Of a stretch of 9,674 bases of DNA, positions 7,021 through 9,674 are shown in pieces. The notes below the pieces were generated by a model. It was given only the letters and a program-made list of their open reading frames with translations. It was not told where the DNA came from and ran no database searches. The stretch is from an uncultured Clostridia bacterium (GTDB taxonomy: Bacteria > Bacillota > Clostridia > TANB77 > CAG-508): positions 1-9,674 of the forward strand of contig CAKPDY010000042.1 in NCBI GenBank assembly GCA_934149165.1, read 5' to 3'. Each line of letters begins with the position of its first letter. Position 1 is the stretch's first letter. The translations under genes were made by a program, and so were the position numbers.

Positions 7021-7217
7021 GCTAAAAGTTACTAAAAGAGATTAAAGGTGTTACGCTGAAAGCCTTTATTAGAAGAACATAGTTTGTGAAACACATTGGA
7101 GCAATAAAAAATATAAAAAGAGGAAAAATTTATTTTTTCAAGCTGGGTGGCACCGCGGAAGTATATTTCGTCCCTGCATTTATTAAGTGAGATTAATAAG
7201 TGTAGTGGACGTTTTTT
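7021..7217 (+). promoter_or_regulatory. T-box riboswitch controlling aspS, probably Asn-specific
   Basis: The leader holds the T-box core GGGTGGCACCGCGG (7145-7158), whose TGGC bulge pairs with the NCCA end of an uncharged tRNA with discriminator G. Stem I runs from GCT (7021-7023) to AGC (7100-7102), with an apical helix AAAGG/CCTTT (7044-7048/7063-7067) and the usual GCTGAAAGCC loop. On the 3' side of Stem I, where the specifier lies, there is no GAC or GAT (Asp). AAC (Asn) occurs at 7090-7092, 6 nt before GAGC as in typical T-boxes, and again at 7076-7078; GAA overlaps both. tRNA-Asn normally has discriminator G, which agrees with TGGC. Bound uncharged tRNA would favour GGG (7145-7147) pairing with CCC (7172-7174) over the terminator, switching aspS on. 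The exact Stem I fold is uncertain. Confidence 0.93.
7169..7217 (+). terminator. Conditional terminator of the aspS T-box
   Basis: CGTCC (7169-7173) pairs with GGACG (7207-7211). After a small internal loop a 12-bp helix with G-U pairs joins 7175-7186 to 7193-7204 around the loop GTGAGA, and six T follow (7212-7217). The 5' arm shares bases with the antiterminator partner CCC, giving the expected mutually exclusive folds. Confidence 0.88.
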
Positions 7218-7240
7218 GATTTTAGAAAGGAAGAAGAAAA

Positions 7241-8995
7241 ATGAATGAATACAGAACACATAACTGTAATGAAATCAGTTTAGAAGATGTTGGAAAACAA
7301 GTAAAAATTAGTGGATTTGTGCAAACAATTAGAGATTTAGGTGGATTAGTATTTCTAGATATTAGAGATATGTATGGAATAACACAAGTTGTTACTTCAA
7401 GTAGTGAATCTGAAGATGTTGATTTTGCATCACATATTCCTATTGAATCAACTGTATGTGTAGAAGGTGTTGTACGTAAAAGAGATCCTGAAACATATAA
7501 TCCAAATATTAAAACAGGTGAAGTTGAAATTGTAATTAGCAAAATTGAAATATTAGGAAAAAGAACTAAAAATTTACCTTTTGAAGTAAATGTTCCACAA
7601 GATGTTAGAGAAGATTTACGTCTTCAATATAGATTTTTAGATTTAAGAAGTGATAAATTAAAGAATAATTTAATATTAAGAGCACAAGTATTACAATTTT
7701 TAAGAAACCAAATGATTGAAAAAGGTTTCTTAGAAGTTCAAACACCAATACTTACAAGTTCATCACCAGAAGGTGCAAGAGATTATTTAGTTCCAAGTAG
7801 AGTTCATCCAGGAAAATTTTATGCTCTTCCACAAGCACCACAACAATTTAAACAATTGTTAATGGTTTCAGGAATAGATAAATACTTCCAAATAGCTCCA
7901 TGTTTCAGAGATGAAGATGCAAGAGCTGATAGAACTCCAGGTGAATTTTATCAATTAGATATGGAAATGTCTTTTAGTACACAAGAAGATGTTTTTAATG
8001 TAATGGAAGATGTAATTTATAAAACTTTTTCTAAATTTTCAAACAAAACAATAGCAGAATATCCATTCCCAAGAATTCCATATAGAGAATCAATGCTTAA
8101 ATATGGTTGTGATAAACCAGACTTAAGAAACCCTCTAATAATTATTGATGTAACAGAATTTTTTCAAAGATGTACATTTAAACCTTTCCATGGAAGAACT
8201 GTTCGTGCAATAAAAATAAAAGGGCATCAATCAAAAGGATTCCATGAAAAAATGTTAGCTTTTGCACAAAGCATTGGTATGGGGGGATTAGGATATTTAG
8301 AGGTTCAAGAAGATTTAAGTTACAAAGGACCAATAGATAAATTTATTCCAGATGATATGAAACAAGAATTACAAGAAATGGCAGGACTTGAAGTAGATGA
8401 TACTATATTCTTTATTGCAGACAATGAAACTAATGCAAATAATTATGCTTGCCAAATAAGAAATGAACTTGGAAAAAGATTAGATTTAATAGATAATAAT
8501 GTATTTAAATTTTGCTGGATAGTAGATTTTCCAATGTATGAATTAGATGATGAGGGAAAATTAGCATTTAGTCATAACCCATTTTCAATGCCACAAGGTG
8601 GTTTAGAAGTTTTAAATTCTGATAATCCATTAGATATATTAGCATATCAATATGATATTGTTTGTAATGGATATGAAATGGCTTCAGGTGCTGTAAGAAA
8701 CCATAACCCAGAAATAATGGTAAAAGCATTTGAACTTGCTGGATATGGTGAAGAAACTATTAAAGAAAAATTCTCTGCATTATATAATGCATTCCAATAT
8801 GGTGCTCCACCACATGCTGGTATTGCACCTGGTGTTGATAGAATTATGATGCTTTTAACAGATTCAGAAGTTATTCGTGATGTTATAGCATTCCCTATGA
8901 ATAGTAAAGCACAAGACTTATTAATGGGAGCTCCAGGAAATGTTACAAGAAGTCAATTAGAAGATGTTCATATAAAAATTGATGTTAGAGATTAA
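7241..8995 (+). CDS. aspS: Aspartyl-tRNA synthetase, bacterial type
   Basis: A cytoplasmic class IIb synthetase that charges tRNA-Asp with aspartate and, if non-discriminating, also tRNA-Asn. Its 584 residues match the bacterial form. An N-terminal OB anticodon-binding domain (about 1-105) is followed by the catalytic core with FLEVQTPIL (motif 1, 163-171), SPEGARDYLVPSR (175-187), FRDEDARADR then EFYQLDME (motif 2, 222-242) and GIAPGVDRIMMLL with Arg534 (motif 3, 527-539). The bacterial GAD insertion fills about 290-420. Motif 2 has the two-residue-longer form of alphaproteobacterial-type AspRS, as I recall it. Leu33 in RDLGGLVFLD sits where Pseudomonas non-discriminating AspRS has His and E. 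coli Leu, which by itself would hint at tRNA-Asp specificity. The ATG at 7241 has AAAGGA 9 nt upstream. It is controlled by the T-box leader, and no gat genes lie in the window. Confidence 0.97.
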   Translation: MNEYRTHNCNEISLEDVGKQVKISGFVQTIRDLGGLVFLDIRDMYGITQVVTSSSESEDVDFASHIPIESTVCVEGVVRKRDPETYNPNIKTGEVEIVISKIEILGKRTKNLPFEVNVPQDVREDLRLQYRFLDLRSDKLKNNLILRAQVLQFLRNQMIEKGFLEVQTPILTSSSPEGARDYLVPSRVHPGKFYALPQAPQQFKQLLMVSGIDKYFQIAPCFRDEDARADRTPGEFYQLDMEMSFSTQEDVFNVMEDVIYKTFSKFSNKTIAEYPFPRIPYRESMLKYGCDKPDLRNPLIIIDVTEFFQRCTFKPFHGRTVRAIKIKGHQSKGFHEKMLAFAQSIGMGGLGYLEVQEDLSYKGPIDKFIPDDMKQELQEMAGLEVDDTIFFIADNETNANNYACQIRNELGKRLDLIDNNVFKFCWIVDFPMYELDDEGKLAFSHNPFSMPQGGLEVLNSDNPLDILAYQYDIVCNGYEMASGAVRNHNPEIMVKAFELAGYGEETIKEKFSALYNAFQYGAPPHAGIAPGVDRIMMLLTDSEVIRDVIAFPMNSKAQDLLMGAPGNVTRSQLEDVHIKIDVRD

Positions 8996-8999
8996 TAAT

Positions 9000-9037
9000 A
9001 AAAAGTGACAGAAAAAATTAATTTTCTGCCACTTTTT
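9000..9037. terminator. Bidirectional terminator between aspS and the convergent gene
   Basis: AAAAGTG (9001-9007) pairs with CACTTTT (9030-9036), and CAGAAAA (9009-9015) pairs with TTTTCTG (9022-9028), with one A-C mismatch between and a 6-nt AT loop. T-runs flank the stem on both strands, so the structure can end aspS from the left and the minus-strand gene from the right. Confidence 0.9.
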
Positions 9038-9051
9038 AGATTTTGTAATAA

Positions 9052-9516
9052 CTACAGGGCTTCAAATGTAGTTATTATTGATTCGATTTTTTCAATTACA
9101 TGGTGATAATTAATGAAAACGGTTTTCTTTGCATAGCGACTGGAAATTGTCATTTGTGAAAATTTAATGTTTATGCAAATGTTTTTTTTGTCTGGGTCAA
9201 GTTTCAGAAGCAAGTTAATGTGAAAGTTTGGCGTTGTGAGTACTTCTGGGATTTTAATGATTTTTTTGAATTTGAATTTTGAATATTTCAAACTGTAAAG
9301 GGTACTTTTAAGTTCGTCCACAGTAATTTCATCCAAAAAATAAATACATACCATAAACTCAAGGTCAGACAAAATTTTTTCTTTGGTGTTTGTAGGAAGT
9401 GTTACACAGTTATTCCGTACATTGAACAATGGTGTTTCAAAGCTTTTAAGGGTAGCAACTCTTGAAAGTGATTTTATGACGCCTTTTGGAGCATTAACTC
9501 TTGAAAAGTATTTCAT
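9052..9516 (-). CDS. Hypothetical protein, 154 residues, atypical codon use
   Basis: I do not recognise this protein. It is Lys-rich and apparently soluble, with no signal peptide or membrane segment, and alternating strand-like and helix-like segments (for example NICINIKFSQMTIS and a helical C-terminus EKIESIITTFEAL). The ATG at 9516 is preceded by AGAAGG 9 nt upstream, and a promoter lies further up. It converges on aspS and shares its terminator. Codon use differs sharply from the neighbours: none of its 16 Leu codons is TTA (8 CTT, 5 TTG, 2 CTG, 1 CTC), while TTA dominates the other genes. Its four Arg codons include CGG and CGC, absent from adhE, and C-ending codons (TTC, GAC, AAC, ACC) are frequent. 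This suggests recent acquisition or a different expression class. It is the gene nearest the right arm of the inverted repeat. Confidence 0.8.
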   Translation of the reverse strand: MKYFSRVNAPKGVIKSLSRVATLKSFETPLFNVRNNCVTLPTNTKEKILSDLEFMVCIYFLDEITVDELKSTLYSLKYSKFKFKKIIKIPEVLTTPNFHINLLLKLDPDKKNICINIKFSQMTISSRYAKKTVFINYHHVIEKIESIITTFEAL

Positions 9517-9552
9517 TAGTTAAAACCTTCTTTCTAAATTAATTATAATATT

Positions 9553-9581
9553 ATAATAACAGATTTTTTTAAAAATGTAAA
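9553..9581 (-). promoter_or_regulatory. Promoter of the minus-strand gene
   Basis: On the minus strand TTTACA (9581-9576) is followed by a 17-nt spacer and TATTAT (9558-9553), with TG one base before the -10. A TATAAT at 9555-9550 would have a 20-nt spacer. It lies just inside the inverted-repeat edge, so the repeat is not its core promoter. Confidence 0.65.
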
Positions 9582-9598
9582 GTTAAAATTTTTATGTA

Positions 9599-9674
9599 TG
9601 TATTTAATTTATGATAAAATCACCTTAAAAGTTTATAAGCAAATATTTCACCCCTTGATGTATAAATATGTAAA
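9599..9674. repeat. Right arm of the perfect 76-bp inverted repeat
   Basis: This is the exact reverse complement of 2-77 and runs to the last base of the window. Its inner edge lies 83 nt before the start of the minus-strand gene, a position similar to that of the left arm before the PBP gene. Reading outward (plus strand) it has TGATAAAAT at 9612-9620 and a frame open from ATG 9598 to the edge, encoding the same residues as the left arm. The two flanking sequences between repeat and gene are otherwise unrelated. Confidence 0.95.

Noticed and set aside
7032..7259. Minus-strand frame of 75 codons across the T-box
   Set aside because: It overlaps a well-supported riboswitch and the aspS start, and its sequence resembles no protein.
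2..9674. The whole window as a transposon or integrative element bounded by its terminal repeats
   Set aside because: No transposase, integrase or target duplication is visible, and the cargo is core metabolism. Repeat-limited assembly or simple chromosomal inverted repeats are more likely.

Overview
The window is a very AT-rich stretch with strong AGGAGG-type ribosome sites, TTG and GTG starts, a T-box leader and intrinsic terminators, so it most likely comes from a low-GC Firmicute, probably an anaerobic Clostridia-type gut or sediment organism. TGA is used only as a stop and Trp is TGG, so the code is the ordinary bacterial one. The four large genes are chromosomal housekeeping genes. AdhE points to fermentative ethanol production.

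Layout, left to right: one arm of a perfect 76-bp inverted repeat (2-77); a class A penicillin-binding protein with a 151-residue Asn-rich tail (167-2722); metK, S-adenosylmethionine synthetase (2811-3968); a compact independent transcription unit with a consensus promoter, a 34-codon membrane peptide gene and a strong terminator (4017-4232); adhE, bifunctional aldehyde/alcohol dehydrogenase (4329-6932), with an internal Shine-Dalgarno at its domain junction; a T-box riboswitch (about 7021-7217) controlling aspS, aspartyl-tRNA synthetase (7241-8995); a bidirectional terminator; a convergent unrecognised gene (9052-9516, minus strand) with codon use unlike the rest; and the second arm of the inverted repeat (9599-9674).

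The genes do not form one pathway. PBP and metK may be co-transcribed, since I see no convincing promoter in their 88-nt gap. The 34-codon gene, adhE and aspS each have their own promoter, and the last gene is transcribed toward aspS. The aspS leader has no Asp codon on the strand where the specifier should lie. It does have Asn (AAC) triplets, suggesting that aspS responds to uncharged tRNA-Asn, as expected if Asn-tRNA is made through Asp-tRNA-Asn.

The least explained parts are the 76-bp inverted repeat that runs to both window edges, the small peptide gene between metK and adhE, the Asn-rich PBP tail and the foreign-looking last gene. I see no CRISPR array, tRNA, rRNA, complete transposon or recognisable defence system.
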